Positions 9,575 through 18,661 of a stretch of 64,000 nucleotides of DNA are shown here, one piece after another. Origin of the DNA: Streptomyces pacificus (lineage in GTDB: Bacteria > Actinomycetota > Actinomycetes > Streptomycetales > Streptomycetaceae); contig NZ_BLLG01000006.1 in assembly GCF_011766325.1 (NCBI RefSeq), forward strand, positions 1 to 64,000, read 5' to 3'. Within the stretch, counting starts at the first letter, position 1, and every line of letters begins with the position of its first letter. Below the pieces are notes generated by a model. That model did not search any database and was not told the origin of the DNA. It saw only the letters and a list, made by a program, of their open reading frames with translations. Both the position numbers and the translations under genes were made by a program.

Positions 9575-10354
9575 ATGCCCGTGATCGCCTGGATCGTCGA
9601 GGGCACCTGGCCCGCGTGCGTCGACGCCGCACGCGCCCGTACGGCCGAGAGCGAGGAGGTCACGCTGCTGCACGTCAGCGAACCGGTCTCGGCGGGCGTC
9701 GCCCGCGGGGCCTTCGCCGGCCTGCTGGGGCGGGGACGCCAGGGGGACGACCCGGGGGACCGGATGGAGGACCTCGGCGCCGACTCCGCCGAGCGGCTGC
9801 TCGCCCTGGCAGCCGAGCGGTTGGGCCGACCGTGCACGCGTCTGGAACGTTCGGGCCGGGTGGAACGGGAAGTCGTCACCGCGGCCGAAGGCGCCGATCT
9901 GCTCATCGTCGCAAGGGACGGGGACCGAGGTCACCTGGGGCCGCGCAGTCTGGGCCCGGCCGCCCGGTTCGTCGTGGACCACGCACCCTGCCCCGTGTTG
10001 CTGGTGTGGCCGGAGCAGGCACCGGACCTCGCCGGCATGCCACCGGAACCGCCGCCGCACGCGCCGGGTCAACCCCCGCCACCGCCGCACGCGCCGGGTC
10101 AACCCCCGCCGCCGCACGGAGCGGGACAGCCACCGCCACCGCCGGCCCCTCCGGGGCACAAGCCCGGACCGCAGCAACCCGGGACGGCCCCGACCGCACC
10201 ACCACCGGCGCCACCACCGGGACCGGCACCCGCACCCGCATCGCCACCGCGGCCGACGGAACCGCCCGCGGACAGGCCCGAACCCCCGCCCCCACCTGAG
10301 GCACCACCGCGGCCACCCCACCCGCCGGAGGCACCGCCCCCACCGCCCCGCTGA
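9575..10354 (+). CDS. UspA-like protein with long proline-rich tail
   Basis: 259 aa. Residues 1-145 form a universal-stress-protein-like alpha/beta domain (MPVIAWIVEGTW start; ADLLIVARDGDRGHLGPRSLGP; ending CPVLLVWPE). The glycine pattern of the ATP-binding USPs is present only in part. Residues 150-259 are almost entirely Pro/Gly/Ala/His with repeats such as PPHAPGQPPPP, so likely disordered or wall-spanning; there is no signal peptide. GGAGG lies ahead of the ATG at 9575. Coupled to the permease gene, it may modulate that transporter. Confidence 0.8.
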   Translation: MPVIAWIVEGTWPACVDAARARTAESEEVTLLHVSEPVSAGVARGAFAGLLGRGRQGDDPGDRMEDLGADSAERLLALAAERLGRPCTRLERSGRVEREVVTAAEGADLLIVARDGDRGHLGPRSLGPAARFVVDHAPCPVLLVWPEQAPDLAGMPPEPPPHAPGQPPPPPHAPGQPPPPHGAGQPPPPPAPPGHKPGPQQPGTAPTAPPPAPPPGPAPAPASPPRPTEPPADRPEPPPPPEAPPRPPHPPEAPPPPPR

Positions 10355-10512
10355 CCGCCGCACGGCACCACCGCGCCGCACCACCGCCGCCACCACCGGC
10401 GCCGCCGCGGCCCTCCGCCTGTGCCCTACGGATGCCGTGCGCCGGCGTCCGCAGGCGTCCGCAGCCCTCCGGCATCGCCAACCGGCATCGCCGACGACCG
10501 GGAACGGAGACC

Positions 10513-11172
10513 TCAACCCGGCGTGACCAGCCTCGCCTCATAGGCGAACACCGCCGCCTGCGTCCTGTCCCGCAGCCCCAGTTTCACCAGGATCCGGCTG
10601 ACATGGGTCTTGATCGTGGACTCGGCGACGACGAGCTGCGCGGCGATCTCCGCGTTCGACAGACCCTGCGCGATCAGAGCCAGGACCTCCGTCTCGCGTT
10701 CCGTCAGATCGCTGATCCGGGCCGGCGCCGACGACCTGGGCGCCACAGGGATCCGGGAGAACTCCGTGATCAGCCTGCGGGTGACGGACGGCGCGAGCAG
10801 GGCCTCGCCCGCCGCCACCACCCGCACCCCGTCCGCGAGCCGACGCGCGGAGGCGTCCTTCAGCAGGAAGCCGGAGGCACCGGCGCGCAGTGCCTGGTAC
10901 ACGTACTCGTCCAGGTCGAAGGTCGTCAGCACCAGCACCTTCGCGTCGCTGTCGGCGGCGACGATCTCGCGGGTGGCCTCGATGCCGTTGAGCTCGGGCA
11001 TGCGGATGTCCATGAGGACCACATCGGGCCGCAGCGCGTCGACCTGTGCGACCGCCTCCCGGCCGTCGACCGCCTCGCCGACCACCTCGATGCCGGGCAT
11101 GGCGTTCAGCAGGACGGAGAAACCCTCGCGGACCATCGCCTGATCGTCCGCGATGAGGACGCGGATGGTCAT
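10513..11172 (-). CDS. NarL/LuxR-type response regulator
   Basis: 219 aa. Receiver domain at residues 3-118 with acidic pocket DD (9-10), phospho-acceptor Asp55 in VLMDIRMPE and the conserved Lys of the FLLKDA segment; LuxR-type helix-turn-helix near residues 150-210 (LTEREVLALIAQGLSNAEIA-type). The ATG at 11172 overlaps the TGA of the kinase gene by four bases, fixing the start. Cognate partner of the histidine kinase upstream. Confidence 0.95.
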   Translation of the reverse strand: MTIRVLIADDQAMVREGFSVLLNAMPGIEVVGEAVDGREAVAQVDALRPDVVLMDIRMPELNGIEATREIVAADSDAKVLVLTTFDLDEYVYQALRAGASGFLLKDASARRLADGVRVVAAGEALLAPSVTRRLITEFSRIPVAPRSSAPARISDLTERETEVLALIAQGLSNAEIAAQLVVAESTIKTHVSRILVKLGLRDRTQAAVFAYEARLVTPG

Positions 11173-12788
11173 ACGGTCTCGTCCTGCCGGGTGGGGAGGA
11201 ACACGGTGACCTCGTAGCCGCCGTCCTCCGTCGGGCCGGTCGCCATCTCGCCGTTCAGCATGGAGACCCGTTCCCGCATGCCGGTGAGACCGTGGCCGAG
11301 GCCGGTGGCCCCGGCCGAACCCACCGGATCGGCCTCGTCCACCGGCTCCCACTGCTCCGACTGCTCCGACTGCTCCACCGGGCCGGCCTCATCCATCGCA
11401 CCGACCGCGCCGACCGCACCGACCGCGCCCACCCGCTCCGCTGGCTCCGCCGGGCCCGCCGGGCGAGAACCCCGCCCGGCGGCGCCTGCCAGGTGGTCGG
11501 GCTTCCGCAGGCCCCTGGCCGGGCCGTTGACGACGCGGACGCCGAGTCCGCCGAGGACGTACGCCACCTCCACCTTCGCGGACGCGCCCGGCGCGTGGCG
11601 CAGCGCGTTGCTCAGGGCCTCCTGGGTGATGCGGTACGCCGAGAGTTCGACGCCCGGGGGCAGTCGCCGGACCGCTCCGGTGATCACGAGACCGACGTCA
11701 AGGCCGGCGTCCCGGACATTGCCGAGCAGCGCGTCGAGATCGGCGAGGGTCGGCTGGGGTGCGCCGGGGGCCTCGTAGTCCTCCGCCCGTACGACACCGA
11801 GCACCCGGCGCAGTTCGTTGAGCGCGGCCACCGCGTTCTCCCTGATGGTCGCGAACGCCTGTGCCAGCTCGGGCGGCGGATCCTGCACCCGGTACGGGGC
11901 TGCCTCCGCCTGGATGGCGACGACCGACATATGGTGGGCGACCACGTCGTGCAACTCGCGGGCGATCGTGCTGCGCTCCTCCAGCAGGGTGCGGCGGTCG
12001 CGTTCGACGGCCGTGACGCTCTGCTGGGCGGCGACTTCGCGTACCGCCTGCCGGCGCACCTGCGCCATCGCCACCACCAGCAGCACGAAGGCCGAGACGA
12101 ACAGCAGCATCGTGCTTCCCGCGGGGTACACGACGCCGAGGACGGCACCCGCGAGCAGTCCGTGCGCCCCCGTCAGCACCCACATCCAGACAGCGGTCCG
12201 CGGCCGGGTCCGCGCCGCCACGAAGGTGAGGACCGCGAGATGGGCGGCGATGGTGGCCGGAGTCCACAGCCCGTCGCCCCAGACGTTGCCGAGGGCCGCG
12301 AGGAAGGGCGTCGAGGCGAGCGAGGCCCAGAAGGCCAGCACCGGTCGCACCAGCGTCAGCAGCACCGTGGCCGCGGGCACCGCCATGAAGACGAGGGAGA
12401 CGGGACCGAGCGTCCCGGAGTAGGCGGGGGCGCCGACGAGCAGCGCCAGCAGGGCGCCGGCGGCGACGATCGCGTGCGGGGTCCAGACCGCGAACCGGCG
12501 GATACGCGCGGGCAGTCGCCGGGCCAGCGCCCCGTCACCGGGCAGCGGGGCCAGCGGCCGGTACGCGAAGGCGCCGTGGAAGAGGTCCCGGCGCAGACCC
12601 GCGAGCGCGCCCAGGGCCAGACGGAACTCGGGACTGCGGTTGCCGGCATCGGTCCGCGGTATGCGCCGGGTGGTCGGGACGGTCGCGGCGGCAGGGAAGC
12701 CGGGCGTGGTGGCGGCGGCCGCGGCGGTGGCGGTGGTCGGCATGGTCGGGAAGTGGGACGTGGTCGCGGTGGTCTGCGTGTCGGTCAC
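11169..12788 (-). CDS. Membrane sensor histidine kinase (NarL partner)
   Basis: 539 aa. After an Ala/Thr-rich N-terminus there are about five to six membrane helices (residues 105-245), a HisKA_3 dimerisation segment ARELHDVVAHHM with phospho-accepting His280, and an HATPase_c domain (YRITQEALSNALRHAP N-box; GLGHGLTGMRERV G-box). Between the N- and G-boxes lies an unusual 60-residue insert rich in GAVGAV and EQSEQ repeats. It signals to the overlapping response regulator. Signal unknown. Five 11-base tandem repeats stand in front of the gene. Confidence 0.93.
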   Translation of the reverse strand: MTDTQTTATTSHFPTMPTTATAAAAATTPGFPAAATVPTTRRIPRTDAGNRSPEFRLALGALAGLRRDLFHGAFAYRPLAPLPGDGALARRLPARIRRFAVWTPHAIVAAGALLALLVGAPAYSGTLGPVSLVFMAVPAATVLLTLVRPVLAFWASLASTPFLAALGNVWGDGLWTPATIAAHLAVLTFVAARTRPRTAVWMWVLTGAHGLLAGAVLGVVYPAGSTMLLFVSAFVLLVVAMAQVRRQAVREVAAQQSVTAVERDRRTLLEERSTIARELHDVVAHHMSVVAIQAEAAPYRVQDPPPELAQAFATIRENAVAALNELRRVLGVVRAEDYEAPGAPQPTLADLDALLGNVRDAGLDVGLVITGAVRRLPPGVELSAYRITQEALSNALRHAPGASAKVEVAYVLGGLGVRVVNGPARGLRKPDHLAGAAGRGSRPAGPAEPAERVGAVGAVGAVGAMDEAGPVEQSEQSEQWEPVDEADPVGSAGATGLGHGLTGMRERVSMLNGEMATGPTEDGGYEVTVFLPTRQDETV

Positions 12789-12860
12789 GTCGGCAAAGGT
12801 ACGGGCGGGCGCGGACGCGGTCGTCCCCTGTGATGCGGATCCTCCCGCGTCCGTCCCAGG

Positions 12861-12915
12861 TACTACCCGGGTACCGCCCGGATACCGCCCGGATACCGCC
12901 CGGGTACCGCCCGGG
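12861..12915. repeat. Five 11-base tandem repeats upstream of the kinase gene
   Basis: Units TACTACCCGGG, TACCGCCCGGA (twice) and TACCGCCCGGG (twice) are perfectly phased at one helical turn each. They lie 73 bases ahead of the sensor-kinase start, so they could serve as an array of binding sites on one face of the DNA. Function inferred. Confidence 0.7.
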
Positions 12916-12981
12916 CGGCTGCGACCCCGGTCGGGTACGACCAGCGCCCCTGTTGTACGCCCCCCGGCCTGGCGGAGGCCG

Positions 12982-13866
12982 TCACCAGGCGAGCTGTGCG
13001 ATCTCCTCCGCCACCACCGCGCAGGCGTCCGCCGACGGATCGATGAGCGGGAAGTGGCCGATGCCGCCGAGCAGGGTGAGCCCGACCGTCTCGCCCGCCT
13101 TCGCGGCCGCGTCGACGAAGGACTCGGCGACGGCCTGCGGCACCACGCTGTCCTCGCGCCCCTGGACGACGGCCGTGGCGATCCCGGTGGGCAGCAGCAC
13201 GGCCGGGTCCGCGCACCCGGCGCGCGCCCCGGACTCCGCCCGCCCGCCGAGGAACTGGTGCACCGCGCCGCCGCAGACGTCCAGTTCGGCCGCCCGGCCG
13301 AGATCGGCGATCGGCGCCAGCGCGACGACCCCGCGCAGCTCCGGGGCGGTCGGCAGCCGCCAGGCCGCGCCCACCGGCAGCACGTGCCGGGCGGCCGCCC
13401 ACAGGGCGAGGTGCCCGCCCGCGGAATGGCCGGTGAGGACCGTGCGCCGCGGGTCCGCCTGCGGCAGCTCCGCGCGGGTCAGGTCCGCCAGCGCGTCCAT
13501 CGCGGCGGCGATGTCGTCGAACGTCTCCGGCCAGCGCCCGGCGACCGGCCCGCCGGCGCCCTCCTCGGCGCGTGGCTGGGGCAGCGACGGCCCCCTGCGG
13601 TACTCCACGTTCGCCACGGCGAAACCGCGCCGCGCCAGGAAGTCCGCGAACGGACTGATGTGCCGCCGGTCGTACGGTGCCCGCCACGCTCCTCCGTGCA
13701 GCACCACCACGAGCGGCGCCGGGTCCCGGCCGTCCCGCGGCGCGTAGAAGTCGACGACCTGGTCCGGGTGTTCCCCGTAGACCGCCGAGGCGTCCGGGGC
13801 GACGGCCGGATGCGACAGGGCCGAAGCCTCCTCGGCGGCGTCACGAGCGGCGGCGGGGTCCGGCAT
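12982..13866 (-). CDS. Alpha/beta hydrolase, probable kynurenine formamidase
   Basis: 294 aa. Family knowledge: HSL-type esterases of this type hydrolyse N-formylkynurenine to kynurenine. The oxyanion-hole motif HGGAW (about residue 60), the nucleophile elbow GHSAGG with the catalytic Ser, an Asp in the QGREDSVVP loop and a late His in GIGHFPLI make a full triad. It is the last gene of an operon with kynureninase and tryptophan 2,3-dioxygenase, supplying the middle step. Assignment to formamidase rests on context; the fold alone would also fit other esterases. Confidence 0.82.
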   Translation of the reverse strand: MPDPAAARDAAEEASALSHPAVAPDASAVYGEHPDQVVDFYAPRDGRDPAPLVVVLHGGAWRAPYDRRHISPFADFLARRGFAVANVEYRRGPSLPQPRAEEGAGGPVAGRWPETFDDIAAAMDALADLTRAELPQADPRRTVLTGHSAGGHLALWAAARHVLPVGAAWRLPTAPELRGVVALAPIADLGRAAELDVCGGAVHQFLGGRAESGARAGCADPAVLLPTGIATAVVQGREDSVVPQAVAESFVDAAAKAGETVGLTLLGGIGHFPLIDPSADACAVVAEEIAQLAW

Positions 13867-13943
13867 GCTGCTCCAACCTTTCGGTGAGGGGGCCGAGTCG
13901 GCCTGGCCAGCCGGGACGGTACCAGGCCGCCGGCCCCCGCCGG

Positions 13944-15161
13944 TCAGCCGCTCGGCGGGGCGTCCGCTCCGGCCAGTACGTCGGCGAGGACCCGTGCCGC
14001 GCGCTCGGTGTCCGCGAAGCCGACGTACAGCGGGGTGAAGCCGAACCGCAGCACATCCGGGCGGCGCAGGTCGCCGACCACCCCGCGGGCGATCAGCGCC
14101 TCCATGACCGAGGGTGCGTCGGGGCAGGCCAGCGCCACCTGGCTGCCCCGCTCGGCGTGCGCGGCCGGGGTGAGCGGGGTGAGTGCCCCCTCCGGCGCGT
14201 ACGCCTCGACGCATTCGAGGAAGAAGTCGGTGAGGGCGAGGCTCTTGGCCCGTACCGCCTCCACCGCCACCCCGTCCCACACGTCGAGCGCCGCCTCCAG
14301 CGCCAGCATCGAGAGGATGTCGGGCGTACCGACCCGGCCGCGTGCCGCGCCCCCGGCCGGCCGGTAGTCGCGGGTCATCCCGAACGGGTCGGCGTGCGAG
14401 TTCCAGCCGGGCAGCGGCGAGTCGAAGCGGCCCTGGTGGCGCTCGGCGACGTACAGGTACGCGGGCGAACCGGGCCCGCCGTTGAGGTACTTGTACGTAC
14501 AGCCGACCGCGAGGTCCACCCCGTGCTCGTCGAGGCCGACGGGCAGCGCGCCCGCGCTGTGGCAGAGGTCCCAGACGGCGAGTGCGCCCCGCGCGTGCAG
14601 CGCCGCCGTGATCCCCGGCAGGTCGTGCAGCCGGCCGGTGCGGTAGTCGACGTGGTTGACGAGCGCCGCCGCCGTGCGCGGCCCCACCGCGTCCGGTACG
14701 CCGGCGGGGTCGGCCACGACCAGCCGGTGGCCGGTCAGCCGCGCCGCCGACTCGGCGATGTAGCCGTCGGTGGGGAAGGTCGTGGCGTCGACCAGGATCT
14801 CGTCGCGGCCGTCCGGCGCCATCCGCACCGCCGCAACCAGGGCCTTGAAGACGTTCACGCTGGTGGAGTCGCCGACGACGAGCTGCCCCGGCCCGGCGCC
14901 GACGAGCGGGGCGATCCGCTCGCCGATCCGCTCCGGCGCCGTCCACCAGCCGCTCTCGTCCCAGGAGCGGATGCGCAGTTCGCCCCACTGCCTGTCGATG
15001 ACGTCGGCCATCCGGTCCCGGACGTGCCGCGGCAGGGCGCCGAGGGAGTTCCCGTCCAGGTAGACCGTGTCGTCGTCGAGCGCGAACAGCTTCCGCCGCC
15101 CGGCCAGTTCGTCCGCCGCGTCCAGTTCCGCGGCCCGCTCGCCCAGTCTCTTCTCAGACAT
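13944..15161 (-). CDS. kynU: Kynureninase
   Basis: 405 aa from the ATG at 15161 (413 aa from the duplicated ATG at 15185). PLP-dependent enzyme cleaving kynurenine to anthranilate and alanine. The PLP-lysine motif CTYKYLNGGPGSPAY, the ISDxCHSAGA-type Asp loop (WDLCHSAGALP) and N-terminal YLDGNSLG are intact. Its start lies inside the end of the dioxygenase gene (ATGTCTGA overlap), and a perfect 24-base duplication spans that junction, creating two candidate starts eight codons apart. Confidence 0.95.
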   Translation of the reverse strand: MSEKRLGERAAELDAADELAGRRKLFALDDDTVYLDGNSLGALPRHVRDRMADVIDRQWGELRIRSWDESGWWTAPERIGERIAPLVGAGPGQLVVGDSTSVNVFKALVAAVRMAPDGRDEILVDATTFPTDGYIAESAARLTGHRLVVADPAGVPDAVGPRTAAALVNHVDYRTGRLHDLPGITAALHARGALAVWDLCHSAGALPVGLDEHGVDLAVGCTYKYLNGGPGSPAYLYVAERHQGRFDSPLPGWNSHADPFGMTRDYRPAGGAARGRVGTPDILSMLALEAALDVWDGVAVEAVRAKSLALTDFFLECVEAYAPEGALTPLTPAAHAERGSQVALACPDAPSVMEALIARGVVGDLRRPDVLRFGFTPLYVGFADTERAARVLADVLAGADAPPSG

Positions 15162-15194
15162 GGCTGCGCGTCTCTTCTCAGACATGGCTGCGCG
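15147..15194. repeat. 24-base perfect tandem duplication at the dioxygenase/kynureninase junction
   Basis: Two identical 24-base copies (15147-15170 and 15171-15194), each starting TCTCTTCTCAGACATGG on the plus strand. Each copy holds the stop of the dioxygenase frame and the start of the kynureninase frame. Being a multiple of three, it adds exactly eight codons (a second MSEKRRAA) to kynU if the upstream ATG is used. Confidence 0.95.
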
Positions 15195-16023
15195 CCGTCC
15201 ACAGCTCGGGGAAGACGTTCTTGGCCGCCCGCTTCTCCAGCCAGGCGACGCCGGCGGAGCCACCGGTGCCGGCCTTGGCACCCATGGCGCGCCGGGTGGC
15301 GACGAGGTGGTCGTTGCGCCAGCGCCACACCAGTTCGCCGACATCGGTCAGCGCCTCGCCGAGGCGGACGAGCTCGGCGTCCTGGTCCTCGTTCGCGTAG
15401 ACCTCCGCCCACACCCGTTCGACCTCGGGCGACGGCTCGTAGCGCTGCGACGGGTCGCGGTCGACGACGGACGGCGGAACCGGCAGCCCGCGGCGGGCGA
15501 GCAGGCGGAGCACCTCGTCGTAGAGGCTCGGCTCGTGCAGGGCCTTCTCCAGCTCGGCGTGGACACGCGGGGCGCCGCGGTGCGGGACCAGCATGGACGC
15601 CGACTTCTCACCGAGCAGGAACTCCATCCGCCGGTACATCGCCGACTGGAAGCCGGAGCCCTCGCCGAGGGCGTCGCGGTAGGAGTTGAACTGCACGGGG
15701 GTGAGCTGGGCGAGCGGCCGCCAGGAGGCGTTCAGCGCGTCCAGCTCCCGCACGGAGCGCTTCAGCGCGTCCATCGCGACGGGAACGGCATCGCGGCGCA
15801 GGGCCCGGGAGGCGGTCTCCCACTCGTGGACGATGACGGTGAACCACAGCTCCATCACCTGGGTGGTCACCAGGAACACCATCTCCCCGGGATCCTCGGA
15901 GAGGGGCTTCTGGAGATGGGTGAGGACATCGGCCTTGACGTAGTCCTCGTACGGGGTCGTGCCCGCGAAGTCGAGGTTCGGGGTGACCGAACCCGCTCCG
16001 GAGGCATCGGGAAAGTGCGACAT
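15178..16023 (-). CDS. Tryptophan 2,3-dioxygenase
   Basis: 281 aa, normal bacterial length. Haem enzyme opening the indole ring of tryptophan to N-formylkynurenine. Recognisable segments: YEDYVKADVLTHLQKP, VTTQVMELWFTVIVHEW (active-site helix with His), QFNSYRDALGEGSGFQS, and WRWRNDHLVATRRAMGAKAGTGG near the C-terminus with the haem-ligand His and the conserved GTGGS loop. First gene of the catabolic operon; its stop overlaps the kynureninase start. Confidence 0.97.
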   Translation of the reverse strand: MSHFPDASGAGSVTPNLDFAGTTPYEDYVKADVLTHLQKPLSEDPGEMVFLVTTQVMELWFTVIVHEWETASRALRRDAVPVAMDALKRSVRELDALNASWRPLAQLTPVQFNSYRDALGEGSGFQSAMYRRMEFLLGEKSASMLVPHRGAPRVHAELEKALHEPSLYDEVLRLLARRGLPVPPSVVDRDPSQRYEPSPEVERVWAEVYANEDQDAELVRLGEALTDVGELVWRWRNDHLVATRRAMGAKAGTGGSAGVAWLEKRAAKNVFPELWTARSHV

Positions 16024-16536
16024 TCGCCGTCTCCTGACACATATGTCCGGGTAGCGGTCCGCTCCTTCCGTTGCTGGTCTCGGAGCCCCGGTCCCCTCGC
16101 GCATCATAAGCACGGGCCCTGCCGGTAACGCGAGGGGCGGGAGCCCTGTCGGGGCACCCGCCCGCTCGGCCCCGTCCCGGTCCGGGCGCCCGCCCCGTGC
16201 CGGGGCGGGGGCTCCCGGCCCCTCGGGGGTGTCCGGTGCGGCACCGCCCGCTCCCCGCGCGCGGTGTACCGCTTCGCACGGCTCCGCTTCGCACGGCTCC
16301 GGTGCACGACGGTCCGCCGCGCGGCGGTCCGGCTCACCGCGGTCCACTCACCGCGGTCCGGCTCACCGCGGACCGGGTCGCGGGCGGCGGCGTCCTCGCT
16401 CTGCCGCGTCCGGACCGGGCGTCCGCGGCGGCACCGCGCCCGGACCGGCGGGGGACGGACCGGCGACGACGGCGGGGCCGTCACAGCGGGTCGATCGCAT
16501 CCGGACCGGCGGCGGGGACGGACGCTCGCGTCGTCG
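16024..16536. repeat. Gene-free spacer with short tandem repeats
   Basis: 513 bases between the dioxygenase start and the DUF3151 stop. From about 16265 to 16385 it holds short repeated units (CGCTTCGCACGGCTC twice, then GGCTCACCGCGGTCC-like units three to four times). The dioxygenase promoter must lie in the first 100 bases. No further gene or RNA recognised. Confidence 0.5.
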
Positions 16537-16950
16537 TCAGCCGAGGGTGTCGGCCGCCGTCCCGGACGAGTCGCGGAGGAACGCGCTGCAGCGGTCGTAC
16601 TCCTCCTGCTCGCCGATCGCCTGCGCGGCGCGGGCGAGGGCATGCAGGGCACGCAGGAAGCCGCGATTGGGCTCGTGCTCCCACGGCACCGGTCCGTGCC
16701 CCTTCCATCCGCTGCGGCGCAGCGCGTCCAGACCCCGGTGGTAGCCCGTGCGCGCGTACGCGTACGACTCGACGACCCGTCCGGCCTCGAAGGCGTCGTC
16801 GGCGAGCTGGGCCCAGGCAAGCGAGGAGGTCGGGTACTTCGCGGCGACATCGGCGGGAGCCGTGCCGGTCGCGAGCATCTCGCGCGGCTCGGGGTCGTCG
16901 GGCAGATGGGTGGGGGGCGGTCCCCCCAGCAGGTTCTCGTGGATGGCCAT
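16537..16950 (-). CDS. DUF3151 family protein
   Basis: 137 aa actinobacterial conserved protein of unknown function. It begins MAIHENLLGGPPPTHLP and has an all-helical TPR-like body (LAWAQLADDAFEAGRVVESYAYARTGYHRGLDALRR in part), matching my memory of DUF3151, which occurs next to the aldolase gene in actinobacteria. The ATG at 16950 is chosen because the conserved segment starts there. Confidence 0.85.
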   Translation of the reverse strand: MAIHENLLGGPPPTHLPDDPEPREMLATGTAPADVAAKYPTSSLAWAQLADDAFEAGRVVESYAYARTGYHRGLDALRRSGWKGHGPVPWEHEPNRGFLRALHALARAAQAIGEQEEYDRCSAFLRDSSGTAADTLG

Positions 16951-17149
16951 GGGTTCAGTGTCACAGGTCGCCGGCGGATCCGCGGAGCCGGTACCGGTGC
17001 GCTGGCAGAGTCGGGCAACCGACGGAGCCGTCGGCGCCCTGCCGGGGGCAACCAGGCCCGATCCGCGGAGCCTTCGCCCACGGGGTCCTGCCAGGGCGGG
17101 GCTTCGTCGCCCCCCGGGTTGTGGCGTGGTGCGCGCCCTCAGCCAGGGC

Positions 17150-17182
17150 GCCCGACCTGGGGCACGCCCGACCTGGGGCGCG
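17150..17182. repeat. 16-base direct repeat ahead of DUF3151
   Basis: CGCCCGACCTGGGGC occurs twice in tandem (about 17150-17182) within the short spacer between the MFS gene's stop and DUF3151's start. Confidence 0.5.
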
Positions 17183-17188
17183 CCCGCA

Positions 17189-18661
17189 CTAGGGCGCGCC
17201 CGGCTGCCCGGTCCGCCCCGGTCCCCGCCGCGGTTCCAGCGGCGGCGCGCCGACGCCGCAGTGCACCCTGCACGTGGCGGGACACCGCCAGTCCTCAGGC
17301 CGCCGGACCATCGCCCAGGCCAGTACCGCGCCCGCCACCAGGATCGCCGCGCACAGCGGCATCGCCCGGGCGAAGGCCGCGGCGAACTGCCCGGGCATCC
17401 GGTACGCCTCCGGCCCCATCCCGGTGAGCATCGGCAGCGCGGCCACCGCGAGCAGCCCCGCCGCACGGGCCGCCGCGTTGTTGACCCCACTGGCGATCCC
17501 GGCCCGCCCGGTGTCCACGGACGCCAGCACGGTCGCGGTCAGCGGAGCGACCAAGGTCACCATGCCCAGGCCGAGCACCAGCAGCGCGGGCAGCACATCG
17601 GCGGCGTACGAGGCGTCGGCGCCGACCCGGAGCATCAGCAGCATCCCGGCCGCGCTCAGCAGCGGTCCCACCGTGAGCGGGATGCGCGGGCCGATCCGCT
17701 CGCCCAGCTGCCCGGACCGCGCGGAGAGCAGAAGCATCAGCACGGTGGTGGGCAGCAGGGCGGTTCCTGCGGCCAGGGCCGAGTAGCCGGAGACGACCTG
17801 GAGTTGCAGCGCCGTGAGGAAGAAGAAGCCGCTGAAACCCGCGTACACGCACACCGTCACCAGATTGACCGCGGTGAACAGCCGGGACCGGAAGATCGAC
17901 AGCGGCAGCATGGGACTCTTCCGGCGCCGCTCCAGCCGGATGAACGCGGCACCCGTCAGAACCCCGGCGACGCCGCTCCACCACGCGCCGTCGATCAGCG
18001 CGTAGGTGACCAGTGCGAGGCTCAGCGCCCCCAGCGCCGCGCCCAGCACGTCGAACCGGCCGTGCGCCGCGGGGTCGCGCGACTCGGGCACATGGCGCAG
18101 CGCGACGGGCACGCAGAGCGCGGCCAGCGGCACGTTCAGCAGGAAGATCCACCGCCAGCCGGGGCCGTCGACCAGCCAGCCGCCGAGGAACGGCCCGGCC
18201 GCCGCGCCGACCCCGCCGAAGCCGGACCACAGCCCGACGGCCCTGGCCCGGTCCTCCGGGTGGAAGCTCGCCTGGATCAGCGCGAGCGACCCCGGGGTGA
18301 GCAGTGCCCCGCCGACGCCCTGCAGCGCGCGGGCGGCGATCAGGACCTCGGCGTTCGGTGCCAGTCCGCAGGCCAGCGACGCGACAGCGAACCACAGCAC
18401 ACCGGCGGCGAAGACCCGCCGGCGCCCGTAGCGGTCCCCCAGTGCACCGCCCAGCAGGATCAGCCCGGCGAGGGTCACCATGTAGGCGTTGACGGTCCAC
18501 TGCAGCTGGGCGAGGTCGGCGTCGAGGTCCTCACCGATGTGGGGGAGGGCGACATTGACGACCGTGGAGTCGAGCAGGGCCATGCTGGACCCGAGGACGG
18601 TCGTCAGGACGGTCCAGCGCCCGGTGGCCGACGCGAGCCTGATGTCCATGGGGCGAATCAT
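17189..18661 (-). CDS. MFS drug exporter, DHA2 (14-helix) type
   Basis: About 490 aa (486 from the second ATG at 18649). Proton-driven exporter with 14 hydrophobic helices. Motif A GDRYGRRRVF between helices 2 and 3, motif B ALQGVGGALLTPGSLALI and the antiporter motif C region GPFLGGWLVDGPGWRWIFLLN are typical of the EmrB/QacA group. The C-terminus has an extra polar tail of about 35 residues with two cysteines. No regulator is adjacent. Substrate unknown. Confidence 0.92.
   Translation of the reverse strand: MIRPMDIRLASATGRWTVLTTVLGSSMALLDSTVVNVALPHIGEDLDADLAQLQWTVNAYMVTLAGLILLGGALGDRYGRRRVFAAGVLWFAVASLACGLAPNAEVLIAARALQGVGGALLTPGSLALIQASFHPEDRARAVGLWSGFGGVGAAAGPFLGGWLVDGPGWRWIFLLNVPLAALCVPVALRHVPESRDPAAHGRFDVLGAALGALSLALVTYALIDGAWWSGVAGVLTGAAFIRLERRRKSPMLPLSIFRSRLFTAVNLVTVCVYAGFSGFFFLTALQLQVVSGYSALAAGTALLPTTVLMLLLSARSGQLGERIGPRIPLTVGPLLSAAGMLLMLRVGADASYAADVLPALLVLGLGMVTLVAPLTATVLASVDTGRAGIASGVNNAAARAAGLLAVAALPMLTGMGPEAYRMPGQFAAAFARAMPLCAAILVAGAVLAWAMVRRPEDWRCPATCRVHCGVGAPPLEPRRGPGRTGQPGAP

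Noticed and set aside
12861..12915. CRISPR array
   Set aside because: Units are 11 bases with no unique spacers, and no cas gene is in the window.
13867..14988. Upstream extension of the hydrolase frame through kynU
   Set aside because: Overlaps kynureninase in another frame; hydrolase homology begins at the ATG at 13866.
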